DNA of 40,353 nucleotides, from NCBI GenBank assembly GCA_903821395.1, contig CAIJLJ010000172.1, positions 1 to 40,353 of the forward strand. Direction: 5' to 3'. The translations under genes and the position numbers were made by a program. This DNA comes from an uncultured Solirubrobacterales bacterium. Its GTDB lineage: Bacteria; Actinomycetota; Thermoleophilia; Solirubrobacterales; Solirubrobacteraceae. The notes beneath the pieces are model-generated. The model saw only the letters and a list, made by a program, of their open reading frames with translations. It made no database searches and had not been told where the DNA came from. Below are positions 1 to 9,316 of the stretch, in pieces. Within the stretch, counting starts at the first letter, position 1. Each line of letters starts with the position of its first letter.

Positions 1-927
1 ATTCGGGCTAGCGGGCTTGCAGTCACGGTTGCGTCCGCTATCGCGGTGGCGCTGGTCTGGTGCGTAACGCAGAAGCGCCACCGCCTTCTAGCTGTCGGAA
101 CAGTTGCTGTGCTCACCGTGGGCTCAGCGGCGATGCTGACAAGTCGCGGTGCTGGGGAGATCGCACCACCTCCCAGCGGCCAAGTACGTATCAGCTTTCT
201 TTCGGTCGGTCAGGGCGACGCGACGCTGCTTCAGAGTGGTGACCACGCGGCCCTCGTCGATAGCGGCCCTCCGGGCGACGCGATTGTTGACCGCCTATCG
301 GAGTCAGGAGTTCGGCGGCTCGACCTGCTCGTAGCGACGCATGCACAGGCCGACCATCTCGGTGGGGCAGATGAGGTGATCAATTCGATGCCCGTGGCGG
401 CGCTGCTCGACGGCCGCGACGGCGTAATCGAGTCGGAGGGCATGTCGATGGCCGCGAGCGCTGCGCGTCACCGCGTGCCGCTGATCAAGCCGGCCGCCGG
501 TCAGCTGATCAGCGTTGGTTCCCTGCGGCTAGAGGTCTTGTCGCCACCAGCAGATACGGCCCCTGCACCAGGGGCAGATCCGAACCAGCGGGCGATCGTC
601 ATCCTCGCGCGGGCGCCCGGCATGCGGCTGTTGCTCACGGCCGACGCAGAGTCCGACGTCTTACTACCGCTGCGACTGCCACCCATTGACGTCCTGAAAG
701 TCAGCCATCACGGCAGCTTGGATGAGGGGCTACCAGCCCTGCTGGATAGCTTGCGCCCAAGTATTGCGGTGATTGAGGTGGGCGCCGGTAACAGCTACGG
801 GCATCCAACGCAGCAGGCTCTCGGCGCTCTCGCGCGAGCGGGGGTCACTACCTGGCGCACCGATAAAGACGGCACCGTGCGGATTGATGTTGACCGAAGC
901 GGGTTGCACGTCCAACCGTCTACCTAG
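1..927 (+). CDS. comEC: ComEC/Rec2-type DNA uptake protein, C-terminal part (5' end outside window)
   Basis: The reading frame is open to the first base of the window, so this is the C-terminal part of a longer membrane protein. It starts in hydrophobic residues (end of a membrane segment), has a second hydrophobic stretch encoded near 85-140, then a metallo-beta-lactamase-like domain. Visible motifs are SVGQGDATLLQ, the metal-binding loop ATHAQADHLGG (the second histidine of the usual HxHxDH is Gln, a variation also known in ComEC proteins), LKVSHHGS and NSYGHP near the end. ComEC forms the inner-membrane channel for single-stranded DNA during natural transformation, and the C-terminal domain is proposed to degrade the non-transported strand. 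The GTG at 46 is only an internal codon. The neighbour holA follows after 10 bp, a common arrangement. Family assignment is firm; DNA uptake in this organism is inferred. Confidence 0.9.
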   Translation: MRASGLAVTVASAIAVALVWCVTQKRHRLLAVGTVAVLTVGSAAMLTSRGAGEIAPPPSGQVRISFLSVGQGDATLLQSGDHAALVDSGPPGDAIVDRLSESGVRRLDLLVATHAQADHLGGADEVINSMPVAALLDGRDGVIESEGMSMAASAARHRVPLIKPAAGQLISVGSLRLEVLSPPADTAPAPGADPNQRAIVILARAPGMRLLLTADAESDVLLPLRLPPIDVLKVSHHGSLDEGLPALLDSLRPSIAVIEVGAGNSYGHPTQQALGALARAGVTTWRTDKDGTVRIDVDRSGLHVQPST

Positions 928-930
928 ACT
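925..930 (+). promoter_or_regulatory. -10 box TAGACT for leaderless holA
   Basis: TAGACT ends 7 nt before the GTG at 938, the spacing expected if transcription starts at the start codon. It overlaps the comEC stop codon. No Shine-Dalgarno sequence is present and no good -35 hexamer is visible. Confidence 0.45.
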
Positions 931-937
931 CCGAATC

Positions 938-1910
938 GTGGGGACATTTAAGAAGGCCTACCTGATTCATGGCGACGACCACGGCCGAGTCGCCGAGCGC
1001 AGGGGGCAAACTTGTCGCCTTCGCTGAGGCTGAAGGGGGAGCTGGCGGTCTTGAGCAGTTCGACGCTAATAGCGCCGATCCGGCGGCAGTTGCAGCGGCG
1101 CTCAGCGCAATGACCGTCGCCGTCGGTTGGCGCTTCCTGATCATCTCCGGTTGCGAGCGTTGGCGAGAAGATGCTGTGAAGAGTGATTTGCTTCCGGCGC
1201 TCGCGGCGATGCCCGAAGAGACGACGATTGCGTTCTTCGCCGCCGAGGACGGTCGCCAGCAGGCCCCGCCCGCCCTTCACGCTGGAGTGAACGCGGCCAA
1301 AGGTGCAGTCTCGAACGAGGCTTTGTTGAAGTCGAAGGAGCTGGCACCCTGGCTAATCACGCAGGCGGCGGAGCTCTCGATCACGCTTGACGGCGCCGGT
1401 GCTCAGGCGTTGATCGCGCAGGTCGGCGAGCGCCAGCAACGCCTCCTTCGTGAGCTTGAGAAATTGGCCCTCGAGTATGGGGCTGGCGCGCGGATCGGCG
1501 TTGAAGAGGTCAGTGAATCGGCCGCGAACTCCTCCGAGCTACTCGTCTGGGGGCTTGTTGATGCGATCGTTGCCCGCGACCAGCGCACAGCGCTCGTCAC
1601 CTATCTGCGTCTTCGAGATCAGGGCGAGGATCCGGGCCGCCTTGCGATCGCTATCGCCAGGCGACTGCGCGATGTCACCACGATCGCCGCACGGCTAGAG
1701 GCCGGGGCCACAGAATCCCAAGCGCTTGAGGGCATCTACGGAGGTAGCTACGCCCAGAAGTTGCGGATGGCTGACGCGCGCCGCGCCGACCTCGACTTGT
1801 TACGCGAAGCCACAGATGAGCTCGCAGCCTTAGAGCTGGAGAGTCGCGGCGGCAGCGCGCTTAACTCCGACACTCTGACGCTGCGAGTGATCGACGCAAT
1901 CGCGGCTTAA
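938..1910 (+). CDS. holA: DNA polymerase III subunit delta, with an apparent frameshift near the N-terminus
   Basis: HolA is the clamp-loader delta subunit that opens the beta sliding clamp. The frame ending at 1910 (AAA+-type delta sequence, for example FLIISGCERWRED and RLRDVTTIAARLEAGA) has an atypical start if begun at ATG 969 (MATTTAESPSAGGK). The family N-terminus, KKAYLIHGDDHGRVAERR, is instead encoded in another frame from GTG 938. That frame runs into a stop just past the G5 run at 1002-1006. Removing one G joins the two parts as ERRGKLVAFAEAEGG, giving about 323 residues, a normal length. Either the sequence has a homopolymer error, the gene is mutated, or a +1 shift occurs in translation. 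Since holA is normally essential, an error is most likely. The TAGACT at 925-930 supports the 938 start. The 3' end overlaps convergent rpsT. Confidence 0.85.
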
Positions 1911-2167
1911 GCGCCAGCGCGAATCCGCGTGGCGCGGGACTTCTTGCGCGCGCCGGTGTTCTTGTGCAGCGCGCCGTGAGCGACGGCTTTGTCGATCATC
2001 GACGTAAGTTTCAAGAACTCGGCGTCGGCCACTGAATCGTCGCCAGCTGCGACGGCTGCCTCAAGGCGCCGCTGGTAGGTCTTGATCGCCGACGTGTAGT
2101 GACGGTTTTCAAGCCGCTCGCGCTCGCTGCGTGCGTTGCGCTTCTTCTGTGAATTAAGATTGGCCAT
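1907..2167 (-). CDS. rpsT: 30S ribosomal protein S20
   Basis: An 86-residue basic helical protein of the usual S20 length that binds 16S rRNA in the 30S body. It opens MANLNSQKKRNARSERERLE, shows the KTYQRRLEAAVAAGD and LTSMIDKAVAHGALHKNTGARKKSR stretches typical of S20, and ends in a basic tail. The ATG at 2167 gives the canonical N-terminus. It is transcribed alone, opposite to holA and divergent from murJ. Its stop codon and that of holA share the TTAA at 1907-1910, so there is no space for a separate terminator. A -10-like TAGAAT lies 12 nt upstream. Confidence 0.97.
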   Translation of the reverse strand: MANLNSQKKRNARSERERLENRHYTSAIKTYQRRLEAAVAAGDDSVADAEFLKLTSMIDKAVAHGALHKNTGARKKSRATRIRAGA

Positions 2168-2179
2168 TGCCGAGGGCGG

Positions 2180-2185
2180 ATTCTA
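2180..2185 (-). promoter_or_regulatory. -10 box TAGAAT for rpsT
   Basis: On the reverse strand TAGAAT is separated by 12 nt from the rpsT ATG, implying a leader of about 5 nt without a Shine-Dalgarno sequence. No clear -35 hexamer is visible at 16-18 bp. Confidence 0.45.
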
Positions 2186-2215
2186 GCGTCCTGCGGATTC
2201 GCCGGGGCCGACCCT

Positions 2216-2221
2216 TAGGAT
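2216..2221 (+). promoter_or_regulatory. -10 box TAGGAT for leaderless murJ
   Basis: TAGGAT ends 9 nt before the murJ GTG at 2231 and supports that start. The divergent rpsT -10 box lies about 30 bp away in the same 63-bp intergenic region. Confidence 0.4.
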
Positions 2222-2230
2222 TGAGCGTTC

Positions 2231-3994
2231 GTGACCTCGAGGCCAGGCAGCCCAAAGGACCCAGAGCCGGAGGACGACCCCGGCGCCGAAGAGGCCGTGC
2301 TCGATGCCGCGATTATCGGCGGCGTACTCCCTGCAAGTGATGCTGAGGCCGGAGCGGCCGCTGCCCGTGCTGCGGTCCTCAAGATTGACGAAGAGCACGA
2401 GGTGCCTGGGGCAAAAGCTGGGGTTGCACGCAACACCGTGCTCTTCTCAGTCGCTACCGGACTCTCTCGAATCGCTGGTCTAGCACGCGAGATTGTTGCC
2501 GCGAGCTACTTCGGAACCAGCGGCGCGGCCTCGGCCTTCACGATCGCCTTCCAGCTGCCGAATCTCGTCCGTGGGCTATTTGCTGACGCGGCCCTGAGCG
2601 CCGCCTTCGTTCCGGTATTCGCAGAGTTTCTGGAGCAGAAGCGGCGGCGCGAAGCGATCTTGCTCGCTTCGACTCTGTTCTGGATCATTCTGCTGGTGCT
2701 CGGGGCGCTGAGCGCGCTCTTCATCTTTGCCGCCGGCGTACTGATCCCGCTCTTCATCCCCGGCAACAACTTCACGCCGCAGCTAGTGGACCTAGCGGTT
2801 GGTCTCTCGCAGGTTCTCTTCCCGATTGTCGTGTTGCTCGGGATCAACGGTTTGTTGGTGGGGATCGTCAACTCCTACCACCACTTCACTATCCCGGCGC
2901 TAGCTCCATTGGTTTGGAACATTGTGATCATTGGTGCGCTGATCCTGCTGCGGCCCGCGTTCAGTGCCGACGATCAGATCTACGCATACGCGATCGGCGT
3001 GCTGCTGGGCACTGTCGTGCAGCTGCTGATGGTGATTCCGGTCCTGGCAAAGATCGATTTCCGGCTCAAGTTCCACTTCAACTGGCGCGACCCTGGCGTA
3101 ACCCGTGTGCTGAAGCTGCTGATCCCGGTCACGATCGGACTCGGCGTAATTAACATCGACCTCGTAATCAACTCCGTCGTTGGTGCGCTGATCTCCTCCA
3201 GCGCGCCGAGGGCAATTGACGCCGCATTCCGCATCTACATGCTGCCGCAGGGAATTTTCAGCGTCGCGCTCGCCACCGTGCTTTTCCCGTCGCTGAGTCG
3301 TCTCGTGGCGCGCAACGACATGGGCGGCCTGCGCTCGCTCGTCGGCACCGGAACGCGCCAAAACCTACTCTTGCTCGTGCCGGCGGCAGCAGCCACGATG
3401 GCGCTGGCTAGTCCGATCGTTCAGCTCATCTATCAGTACGGCGCCTTCAACGCAGCCTCAACGAAAGAAGTGTCGACGGCGCTCTTCTGGTTTGCGTTCT
3501 CGATGCCGTTCGCCGGACTGAATCTGCTCCTTACGAGAACCTTCTTTTCGCTCCAGCGGCCGTGGATCCCAAGTGCACTGGCGGCGGTCAACCTAGCGGT
3601 CAATGCCGTCGTCTCTATTGCCCTTTACAAGCCGCTTGGAATCGCCGGACCGGTGATAGGAACCGTGGTCGCTAGCGCCGGAATGACGGCAGCCCAGATG
3701 ATCTACCTACGGCGCCAACTGGGCGGCTCGATTGAAGGCCGCGAGACGTTGGTGATGACGGCGAAGGTCGTTTTCTCGGCGCTGCTCTTGATCCTCGTGA
3801 GCCGCGGGCTCTGGCTCGTGCTCGATGGTGCTGTTGGCAGCGGCGGGCCAGCAGCACGATTGATCGCAGTGGTCCCAGCGCTCGCGGCCGGACTGCTCAC
3901 CTACTTGATTGCCGTACGCCTGCTCCGCATTCGTGAGGCAGATCAGATCACCGAGTTCTTTATGAGTCGCCTGCGTCGGATCCGATCCGCATAG
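2231..3994 (+). CDS. murJ: Lipid II flippase MurJ (MviN family)
   Basis: This 587-residue polytopic membrane protein belongs to the MOP superfamily and moves the peptidoglycan precursor lipid II across the cytoplasmic membrane. About 14 hydrophobic helices follow residue 65. Family motifs include [70 protein letters not shown] and [10 protein letters not shown]. Residues 1-65 form an acidic, probably cytoplasmic extension not found in shorter homologues. The GTG start is chosen because a TAGGAT -10 box lies 9 nt upstream and the frame closes soon above it; a later start near residue 65 is possible. It is followed by lepA after 43 bp with a small hairpin between them. Confidence 0.95.
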   Translation: MTSRPGSPKDPEPEDDPGAEEAVLDAAIIGGVLPASDAEAGAAAARAAVLKIDEEHEVPGAKAGVARNTVLFSVATGLSRIAGLAREIVAASYFGTSGAASAFTIAFQLPNLVRGLFADAALSAAFVPVFAEFLEQKRRREAILLASTLFWIILLVLGALSALFIFAAGVLIPLFIPGNNFTPQLVDLAVGLSQVLFPIVVLLGINGLLVGIVNSYHHFTIPALAPLVWNIVIIGALILLRPAFSADDQIYAYAIGVLLGTVVQLLMVIPVLAKIDFRLKFHFNWRDPGVTRVLKLLIPVTIGLGVINIDLVINSVVGALISSSAPRAIDAAFRIYMLPQGIFSVALATVLFPSLSRLVARNDMGGLRSLVGTGTRQNLLLLVPAAAATMALASPIVQLIYQYGAFNAASTKEVSTALFWFAFSMPFAGLNLLLTRTFFSLQRPWIPSALAAVNLAVNAVVSIALYKPLGIAGPVIGTVVASAGMTAAQMIYLRRQLGGSIEGRETLVMTAKVVFSALLLILVSRGLWLVLDGAVGSGGPAARLIAVVPALAAGLLTYLIAVRLLRIREADQITEFFMSRLRRIRSA

Positions 3995-4008
3995 CGCTTC
4001 GGTAGCGC
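3994..4008 (+). terminator. Short hairpin after murJ, possible terminator
   Basis: GCGCT-TCGGT-AGCGC forms a perfect 5-bp stem that begins in the murJ stop codon. A second 4-bp hairpin (CTAC-GCT-GTAG, 4010-4020) follows. There is no U-tract, so termination is uncertain. Confidence 0.3.
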
Positions 4009-4010
4009 CC

Positions 4011-4016
4011 TACGCT
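4011..4016 (+). promoter_or_regulatory. Possible -10 box TACGCT for lepA
   Basis: TACGCT lies 21 nt before the lepA ATG, which would give a leader of about 15 nt lacking a Shine-Dalgarno sequence. Weak, single-element evidence. Confidence 0.25.
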
Positions 4017-4037
4017 GTAGATCGAGCTATCGCCGCC

Positions 4038-5843
4038 ATGGAACAGTCACTAATACGCAACTTCTCGATCATCGCCCACATCGACCACGGTAAGTCGACG
4101 CTCGCTGATCGGATTCTCGAGATGACCTCAACGGTCGATCCGCGAGCGATGAGGGCCCAAGTGCTCGACTCAATGGATCTAGAGCGCGAGCGGGGAATCA
4201 CGATCAAGGCGCAGGCTGTTCGAGTGCTTTACGAGGCCCGCGACGGCGTCACCTATCAACTGCAGCTAATCGACACCCCCGGCCACGTCGATTTCACCTA
4301 CGAGGTTTCTCGCTCTCTAGCGGCCTGCGAGGGCGCAATTCTCGTCGTTGACGCATCGCAGGGCGTCGAAGCTCAAACGCTCGCCAATACCTACCTTGCA
4401 GTCGAGAACGGACTCGAACTAATTCCGTGCCTCAACAAGATTGATCTCCCTGGTGCCGAGCCTGAGCGCGTTGCGGCGGAGGTTTCCGAGCTGCTTGGCG
4501 AACCAGCCGACGGCATTCTCAAGATTTCCGGCAAGACCGGGGAGGGGGTCGAGGAGGTGCTCGAGGCGATCGTGCGCGACGTGCCGCCCCCGAGCGGCGA
4601 TCCGGACGCTGCACCGCGAGCGCTAATCGTCGATTCCGAATTCGACCAGTACCGCGGTGTTGTTGCCTACATCCGCGTCGTTGATGGCAAGTTCACGAAG
4701 GGTGAGGCAATCAGAGCGATGGTTGCGGGAACCGAAGCCGAGATCGACGACATCGGCTTCTTCACTCCAGAGATGGTCAGTGTCCCCGAGCTGACCGCTG
4801 GCGAGGTCGGGTATGTGATCACCGGGATCAAGGACGTGACCCTGCTCCGTGTTGGCGACACGCTCACGACGAAGGCCAACCCGGCGACCGAGGCTCTGCC
4901 CGGCTATCGCGAAGTCAAACCGATGGTCTTCTGCGGGCTTTTCCCGATCGAATCGGACCAGTACCCAGACCTGCGTGATGCGCTAGAGAAGCTAACTCTC
5001 AACGACGCCGCTTTGACCTGGGAGCCTGAAACCTCCGACGCGCTCGGCTTTGGCTTCCGCTGCGGATTCCTTGGGCTGCTCCATATGGACATCGTGCGAG
5101 AGCGACTGGAGCGCGAATACGACCTCAACTTGATGGCAACGATGCCGTCGGTCAGCTTCGAGGTGACGATGACGAGCGGGGAGACCGTCGAAGTTCACAA
5201 CCCGTCCGCGATGCCCGATCCAAGCCGGATTGAGGAGATTCGCGAACCGATGATCCGCGCCTCGATTCTCACTCCCAATGAGTACGTCGGCCAAGTGATG
5301 GAGCTCTGCCAAGAGAAGCGCGGGGAGAGCGCAGGGTTGCACTACCTCTCCTCCGAGCGGGTGCAGATGAGCTACGACCTCCCGCTGGCCGAGATCGTGC
5401 TCGACTTCTTTGATCAGCTCAAGTCGCGCACGAGGGGCTACGCCTCGCTCGATTACGAGCTCAGCGGCCTGAAGGCATCGGACATGGTCAAGCTTGATGT
5501 GCTGCTGGCTGGCGATCCCGTGGATGCACTTTCGATGCTTGTTCACCGCGAGAAGGCTCATACGGTCGGGCGCACGCTGACCGAGAAGCTGCGCGAGAAG
5601 ATTCCGCGCCAGCAGTACGACGTTCCAATCCAAGCGGCGATCGGGGCCCGGATCGTTGCCCGCGAGACCGTCAAGGCCTACCGCAAAGACGTTATTGCGA
5701 AGTGTTACGGCGGCGATATTTCGCGCAAGCGCAAGCTGCTTGAGAAGCAGAAGGAAGGCAAGAAGCGGATGAAGCAGGTCGGCAGCGTTGAGATCCCGCA
5801 GGAAGCGTTCCTAGCCGTGCTCGAGCTCGGGGACTCTAACTAG
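4038..5843 (+). CDS. lepA: Elongation factor 4 (LepA), ribosome-associated GTPase
   Basis: At 601 residues this matches the usual EF4 length. EF4 is a translational GTPase that acts on ribosomes and has been linked to back-translocation and to 30S biogenesis. The G1 motif AHIDHGKST is at residues 13-21, switch I contains RGITIKAQ, G3 is DTPGHVDF and G4 is NKIDLP. The EF4-specific C-terminal domain is present, ending in [27 protein letters not shown] and [12 protein letters not shown]. The absence of EF-G domain IV and the presence of this tail distinguish it from FusA, TypA and PrfC. The ATG at 4038 gives the standard N-terminus [20 protein letters not shown]. It may be transcribed alone or with murJ. 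Confidence 0.98.
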   Translation: MEQSLIRNFSIIAHIDHGKSTLADRILEMTSTVDPRAMRAQVLDSMDLERERGITIKAQAVRVLYEARDGVTYQLQLIDTPGHVDFTYEVSRSLAACEGAILVVDASQGVEAQTLANTYLAVENGLELIPCLNKIDLPGAEPERVAAEVSELLGEPADGILKISGKTGEGVEEVLEAIVRDVPPPSGDPDAAPRALIVDSEFDQYRGVVAYIRVVDGKFTKGEAIRAMVAGTEAEIDDIGFFTPEMVSVPELTAGEVGYVITGIKDVTLLRVGDTLTTKANPATEALPGYREVKPMVFCGLFPIESDQYPDLRDALEKLTLNDAALTWEPETSDALGFGFRCGFLGLLHMDIVRERLEREYDLNLMATMPSVSFEVTMTSGETVEVHNPSAMPDPSRIEEIREPMIRASILTPNEYVGQVMELCQEKRGESAGLHYLSSERVQMSYDLPLAEIVLDFFDQLKSRTRGYASLDYELSGLKASDMVKLDVLLAGDPVDALSMLVHREKAHTVGRTLTEKLREKIPRQQYDVPIQAAIGARIVARETVKAYRKDVIAKCYGGDISRKRKLLEKQKEGKKRMKQVGSVEIPQEAFLAVLELGDSN

Positions 5844-5877
5844 GCGGCCGGATTCGCGGACTCGGCAGCTGCGCCGG

Positions 5878-5883
5878 TACCAT
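5878..5883 (+). promoter_or_regulatory. -10 box TACCAT for leaderless hrcA operon
   Basis: TACCAT ends 8 nt before the hrcA GTG at 5892. No CIRCE inverted repeat (TTAGCACTC-N9-GAGTGCTAA) is visible around it, so autoregulation by HrcA at this site is not supported by the sequence. Confidence 0.4.
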
Positions 5884-5891
5884 CGGTATTC

Positions 5892-6902
5892 GTGCTGACC
5901 GAGCGGCAAGAACTAATTCTGCGCCGGGTTGTAGAGACCCATCAAGCCACCGCACAGCCGGTCGGCTCGAAAACGCTTGCAGCCGATCCCGAGATTGACT
6001 TTGGGCCGTCAACGATCCGCAACGAGTTGGCGGTGCTTGAGGAGCAGGGGCTGCTGGCTCATCCGCACACGTCGGCGGGGCGGATCCCAACCGATGCTGG
6101 CCGTCGGTTCTACGTCGATCGGTTGCTGCCCACCGGCACGCGCGCGAAGCTCGACTTGCCGCTCGTCGCCAGCGAGGTAGATCAGGCGATGCGCGTCACC
6201 AGCGCGACTCTCGCGCAGGTGACCAATCTGCTCGCAATTGTCTCAGCGCCGCCGCTGGAAGCGGCGACGGTGCGTCACGTCGAGGTGCTGACGCTCCAGC
6301 CGCACGTCGCGATGGTCGTTGTGATCACATCGACGGGGAGCGTGGCAAAGCGGATGGTCAGTTTCCAGCAGCCGGTTGATAGTGGGCTGATCGCGTGGGC
6401 GGCTGAATATCTGAACGATCGGCTCAGCGGCCACGAGCTCGGCGCGCGCACCGTCGCCGCGCGGCTCGGTGACCATTCTCTTGGAGCTAGCGAGCGCGGC
6501 TTCCTAGAGGCGCTGCTCCCGGTCTTCGATGACCTGCGCTCAGACTCCGAAGTGATGCTTTACGTCGAGGGCGCCGGCAGGCTCCTTGGCGGCGACCGTC
6601 TCGACAACCTCGCTGAGATCAATGAGCTGCTCAGCGCGCTTGAGCGGCGCGTTGCACTGCTCGGCGTCCTGCGTCTTGCGCTAGGAGAGCGCGACGTCGT
6701 GGTGAAGATTGGAAGTGAGAACGAACTACCGGCGCTGCAGTCGCTGGCACTCGTTGGCGCGGGCTACGGCCCGCGCGCTCAGAAGCTCGGCACTGTCTCA
6801 GTGATTGGCCCACTGCAGATGGATTACGGAGCGGTAATTGAGACCGTTCGTGAGGCTGCTTGGCAGCTCTCTCGTTACATCGAAGACGTAGACGCCGCAT
6901 AG
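5892..6902 (+). CDS. hrcA: Heat-inducible transcription repressor HrcA
   Basis: HrcA represses chaperone operons by binding the CIRCE element. The 336-residue protein has an N-terminal winged helix ([16 protein letters not shown], then [25 protein letters not shown], and the [18 protein letters not shown] motif) followed by the GAF-like dimerisation region and the C-terminal [14 protein letters not shown] segment. Length and motif order are those of the family. It starts at GTG 5892 and is followed by dnaJ after 2 bp, giving an hrcA-dnaJ-prmA operon. This is the usual actinobacterial pairing of hrcA with a second dnaJ, with no grpE-dnaK here. Its targets are outside this window. Confidence 0.96.
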   Translation: MLTERQELILRRVVETHQATAQPVGSKTLAADPEIDFGPSTIRNELAVLEEQGLLAHPHTSAGRIPTDAGRRFYVDRLLPTGTRAKLDLPLVASEVDQAMRVTSATLAQVTNLLAIVSAPPLEAATVRHVEVLTLQPHVAMVVVITSTGSVAKRMVSFQQPVDSGLIAWAAEYLNDRLSGHELGARTVAARLGDHSLGASERGFLEALLPVFDDLRSDSEVMLYVEGAGRLLGGDRLDNLAEINELLSALERRVALLGVLRLALGERDVVVKIGSENELPALQSLALVGAGYGPRAQKLGTVSVIGPLQMDYGAVIETVREAAWQLSRYIEDVDAA

Positions 6903-6904
6903 CA

Positions 6905-8035
6905 ATGTCGAGCACCGTGCCTGGCGATCCATATGAGGTACTTGGGGTGCCGCAAAGCGCCGACGAGGTGACGATCAAGAAGTCGTTCCGAGCGCTCGCG
7001 AGGGAACTACACCCCGATGTCAACAGTCACGATCCGGAAGCGGAAACAAAGTTCAAAGCAGCCGCTGAGGCCTACGAGATTCTCTCCGACCCTCGACGCC
7101 GCGAGATCTACGACCGCTACGGCCACGAGGGTCTGCGAAGCGGCGGAATGCGCCCGAACTTTGAAGGGTTTGGCTCGCTCAACGATCTGTTCAGCGCATT
7201 CTTTGGGGGAGGCTTTGGCGGCGGGCAGAGCGGCCCGGCGGCAGGCGACGACGCGATAATCGCAGTCTCCGCGAGCTTGGCCGAAGCCGCCGCAGGGAAG
7301 CAAACCGCGATCTCCTTCGAAGCGATCGATCGCTGCGCTGAGTGTGATGGCAGCGGCGCTGAGCCGGGCAGCAACTTGACCACCTGCGATCGCTGCCAAG
7401 GCTCGGGCGTTGTTGAGGCGGTCGCCAACTCGCCGTTTGGGCAAGTGCTCCAGCGCCGCGCCTGCGAAGCCTGTGATGGGCAAGGTCAGATCGCTGAATC
7501 CCGCTGCGAGCCGTGCGATGGACGCGGGCGCGTTGTGCGCCGCCGCGAACTGGAGATTGATATTCCGCCTGGCATCGATGACGGGCAGCGAATTCGCGTC
7601 GCCGGAAGTGGCCACGCAGGCGAGCGGGGCGGCCCACCGGGCGATCTCTACGTCCAGGTCCAAGTCGAAGCCAGTGAGCATCTCCTCCGCGACGGCGATG
7701 ATCTGATCTGCGTGCTTGACGTACCCGCTCCCAGCGCAGCGCTTGGAGTAACGCTCGATGTTGAAGGGCTCGACGGGCCGGTCCCAGTCAAGGTTCCGAC
7801 TGCCACCCAGCCGGGTGAGATCATCGAGCTAGCTGGCCTCGGGATGCCGCAGCTGCGGCGGCCCGATCGGCGTGGCGCTCTCCGCGTTGTCGTCAACGTC
7901 GTGATTCCGCGCCGTCTCACCGAGGAGCAACGGAAACTTAATGAGCAGTTCGCTCAGTCGTTGACCGATGAGAACCTGGCCGCCCCAGAGGGGCTGGGCG
8001 CGAAGCTTCGACGGCTGCTGAGTTCAAGCCGGTGA
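6905..8035 (+). CDS. dnaJ: Chaperone DnaJ (Hsp40)
   Basis: A 376-residue type I Hsp40 co-chaperone that stimulates the DnaK ATPase and delivers unfolded clients. The N-terminal J domain carries the HPD motif at residues 36-38 (ARELHPDVN). A short Gly/Phe-rich linker ([12 protein letters not shown]) follows. The zinc-binding domain has four CxxCxGxG motifs: [24 protein letters not shown] and CEPCDGRG. The C-terminal substrate-binding domains follow. I chose ATG 6905, which gives [15 protein letters not shown] directly after the hrcA stop; the frame extends upstream but there it only overlaps hrcA. The last bases overlap the GTG start of prmA by 4 nt, so translation is probably coupled. Confidence 0.97.
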   Translation: MSSTVPGDPYEVLGVPQSADEVTIKKSFRALARELHPDVNSHDPEAETKFKAAAEAYEILSDPRRREIYDRYGHEGLRSGGMRPNFEGFGSLNDLFSAFFGGGFGGGQSGPAAGDDAIIAVSASLAEAAAGKQTAISFEAIDRCAECDGSGAEPGSNLTTCDRCQGSGVVEAVANSPFGQVLQRRACEACDGQGQIAESRCEPCDGRGRVVRRRELEIDIPPGIDDGQRIRVAGSGHAGERGGPPGDLYVQVQVEASEHLLRDGDDLICVLDVPAPSAALGVTLDVEGLDGPVPVKVPTATQPGEIIELAGLGMPQLRRPDRRGALRVVVNVVIPRRLTEEQRKLNEQFAQSLTDENLAAPEGLGAKLRRLLSSSR

Positions 8036-8868
8036 TTCGGCTCGCGGTGCGCGTTGCTCCAGCCGATGCCGAGCTGGTGCTCGCTGAGTTGGTTGAGCTG
8101 GCCCCGTCCGGAGTCGAGGAGAGCGAGCTACCGGATGGAACAATCGAATACGCGGTCTACGGCGCCGATGGCGAACTACCGTCGCTGCCAGATTTACGTG
8201 CGGCGGCAGGCGGCTCGCTGGTCGAGATCCTCACCAGCGAGGTGGCCGATGACTGGGACGAGCAGTGGAAGGCGTTTCACAAGCCGATCTCGATCGAATA
8301 TGGCAGCAGCATTCTGCGCGTCAGGCCGCCTTGGGAAGAGCGCGTTCCAGCTAGCGGGCAGGTCGATCTAGTTATCGATCCGGGGCAGGCATTCGGGACC
8401 GGTGCGCACGCGACCACTCGGCTCTGTCTCGAGCTCGTGCTGGAGCTCGAGCCGAGCGGGGGGTGCGTGGACCTGGGTTCAGGCTCGGGCGTTCTGGCAA
8501 TAGCCGCAGCGAAACTCGGTTGGGCGCCGGTAGTAGCGGTGGATCATGAACGCGAGAGCGTCGAGGCGACCGCCGCGAATGCGCTTGCCAACGCCGCCGA
8601 GCTCGAGGTCGCGCGGTTCGACCTTCGCCGTGACGGCCCCGCTCCGACCGCCCGGCTTGTCGTCGCGAACCTTCTGTTGCCAATTTTGATCGACGTTGCT
8701 GAGGCAGGCTTCGACGGGCCTGCCCCCGGTCTGCTGATTGCGAGTGGGCTTCTAATCGAGCAGGCCGACCGCGTTGCTGAGGCGTTCGCGAGCTCCGCCG
8801 GGCTAGTCGAGGTTGATCGCAGGTGCCATGGTGAGTGGGCCGCTCTGCTGCTCTCTGCCCCAAGCTAA
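8032..8868 (+). CDS. prmA: Ribosomal protein L11 methyltransferase PrmA
   Basis: This 278-residue SAM-dependent enzyme trimethylates ribosomal protein L11. Key motifs are [14 protein letters not shown] before the Rossmann fold, [19 protein letters not shown] (SAM-binding motif I), VVAVDHE (motif II) and [10 protein letters not shown] (the PrmA counterpart of the catalytic NPPY-like motif). The N-terminal part (residues 1-90) corresponds to the L11-recognition domain. The GTG start at 8032 overlaps the dnaJ stop by 4 nt (GTGA), a typical coupled start. The dnaJ-prmA link is widely conserved. No 16S methyltransferase rsmE is seen after it; a cytochrome gene follows instead. Confidence 0.93.
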   Translation: MIRLAVRVAPADAELVLAELVELAPSGVEESELPDGTIEYAVYGADGELPSLPDLRAAAGGSLVEILTSEVADDWDEQWKAFHKPISIEYGSSILRVRPPWEERVPASGQVDLVIDPGQAFGTGAHATTRLCLELVLELEPSGGCVDLGSGSGVLAIAAAKLGWAPVVAVDHERESVEATAANALANAAELEVARFDLRRDGPAPTARLVVANLLLPILIDVAEAGFDGPAPGLLIASGLLIEQADRVAEAFASSAGLVEVDRRCHGEWAALLLSAPS

Positions 8869-8897
8869 TCCTGGCGCGTTTGATCAATCCTCTCGTC

Positions 8898-8903
8898 TAG
8901 AAT
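8898..8903 (+). promoter_or_regulatory. -10 box TAGAAT for the cytochrome c gene, with upstream palindrome
   Basis: TAGAAT ends 8 nt before TTG 8912 and 11 nt before ATG 8915, which are adjacent in-frame starts. A perfect 8-bp palindrome, TTGATCAA (8880-8887), sits 10 bp upstream near the -35 region and might be an operator. Confidence 0.4.
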
Positions 8904-8914
8904 TGCTGACCTTG

Positions 8915-9301
8915 ATGGCCCGATATCTGATCCCTCTTCTTGCCTGCTTAGCCACGGGTGCTCTTGCGTCGTGCGGCTCGAGCAACTCAACGATGGGCGT
9001 AACCAGCGTCTCTTCATCGAGCACCAGCGGGCAGGGCAGCGCGGGTAAGACATCACAGGCGGCTGTTGCAGGCGTCGGCGCAACTGTTTTCGCGTCGAAC
9101 TGCGCTCAGTGCCACACGCTTCGCGCCGCCGGGTCAACCGGGCAGGTTGGGCCGAACCTAGACGACCTTGCTCCTGACAAGGCAACCGTCAAAGCGCAGG
9201 TCACAAACGGTGGCGCGGGGATGCCCTCATTCGTTGACGTTCTCACGGACGCGCAGATCGACGCGGTCGCCGCCTATGTGGCCGACAGCGCAGGGCGGTA
9301 G
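8915..9301 (+). CDS. Membrane-anchored (lipoprotein) mono-haem cytochrome c
   Basis: A 128-residue precursor with a lipoprotein signal peptide ending in the lipobox LASC (lipidated Cys20), then a Ser/Thr/Gly-rich linker to about residue 48. A class I cytochrome c domain follows. Haem attachment is CAQCH at residues 63-67, a conserved GPNLDDL segment follows, and the likely distal ligand is Met103 in GGAGMPSF. This predicts a small electron carrier tethered to the outer face of the membrane, probably linked to a respiratory complex. No oxidase, reductase or haem-lyase gene is nearby, so its partner is unknown. I chose ATG 8915; TTG 8912 would add one residue. It has its own -10 box and is separated from prmA by 46 bp. 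Confidence 0.85.
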   Translation: MARYLIPLLACLATGALASCGSSNSTMGVTSVSSSSTSGQGSAGKTSQAAVAGVGATVFASNCAQCHTLRAAGSTGQVGPNLDDLAPDKATVKAQVTNGGAGMPSFVDVLTDAQIDAVAAYVADSAGR

Positions 9302-9316
9302 CGTACTCAGCAGCTT

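Noticed and set aside
4992-5633. Reverse-strand frame inside lepA (213 codons)
   Set aside because: Composition is a shadow of the lepA frame; no family motif or start signal.
5844-5891. CIRCE operator before hrcA
   Set aside because: No TTAGCACTC/GAGTGCTAA halves are present.
7007-7681. Reverse-strand frame inside dnaJ (224 codons)
   Set aside because: Lies entirely opposite the well-supported zinc-finger region of dnaJ and shows no domain.
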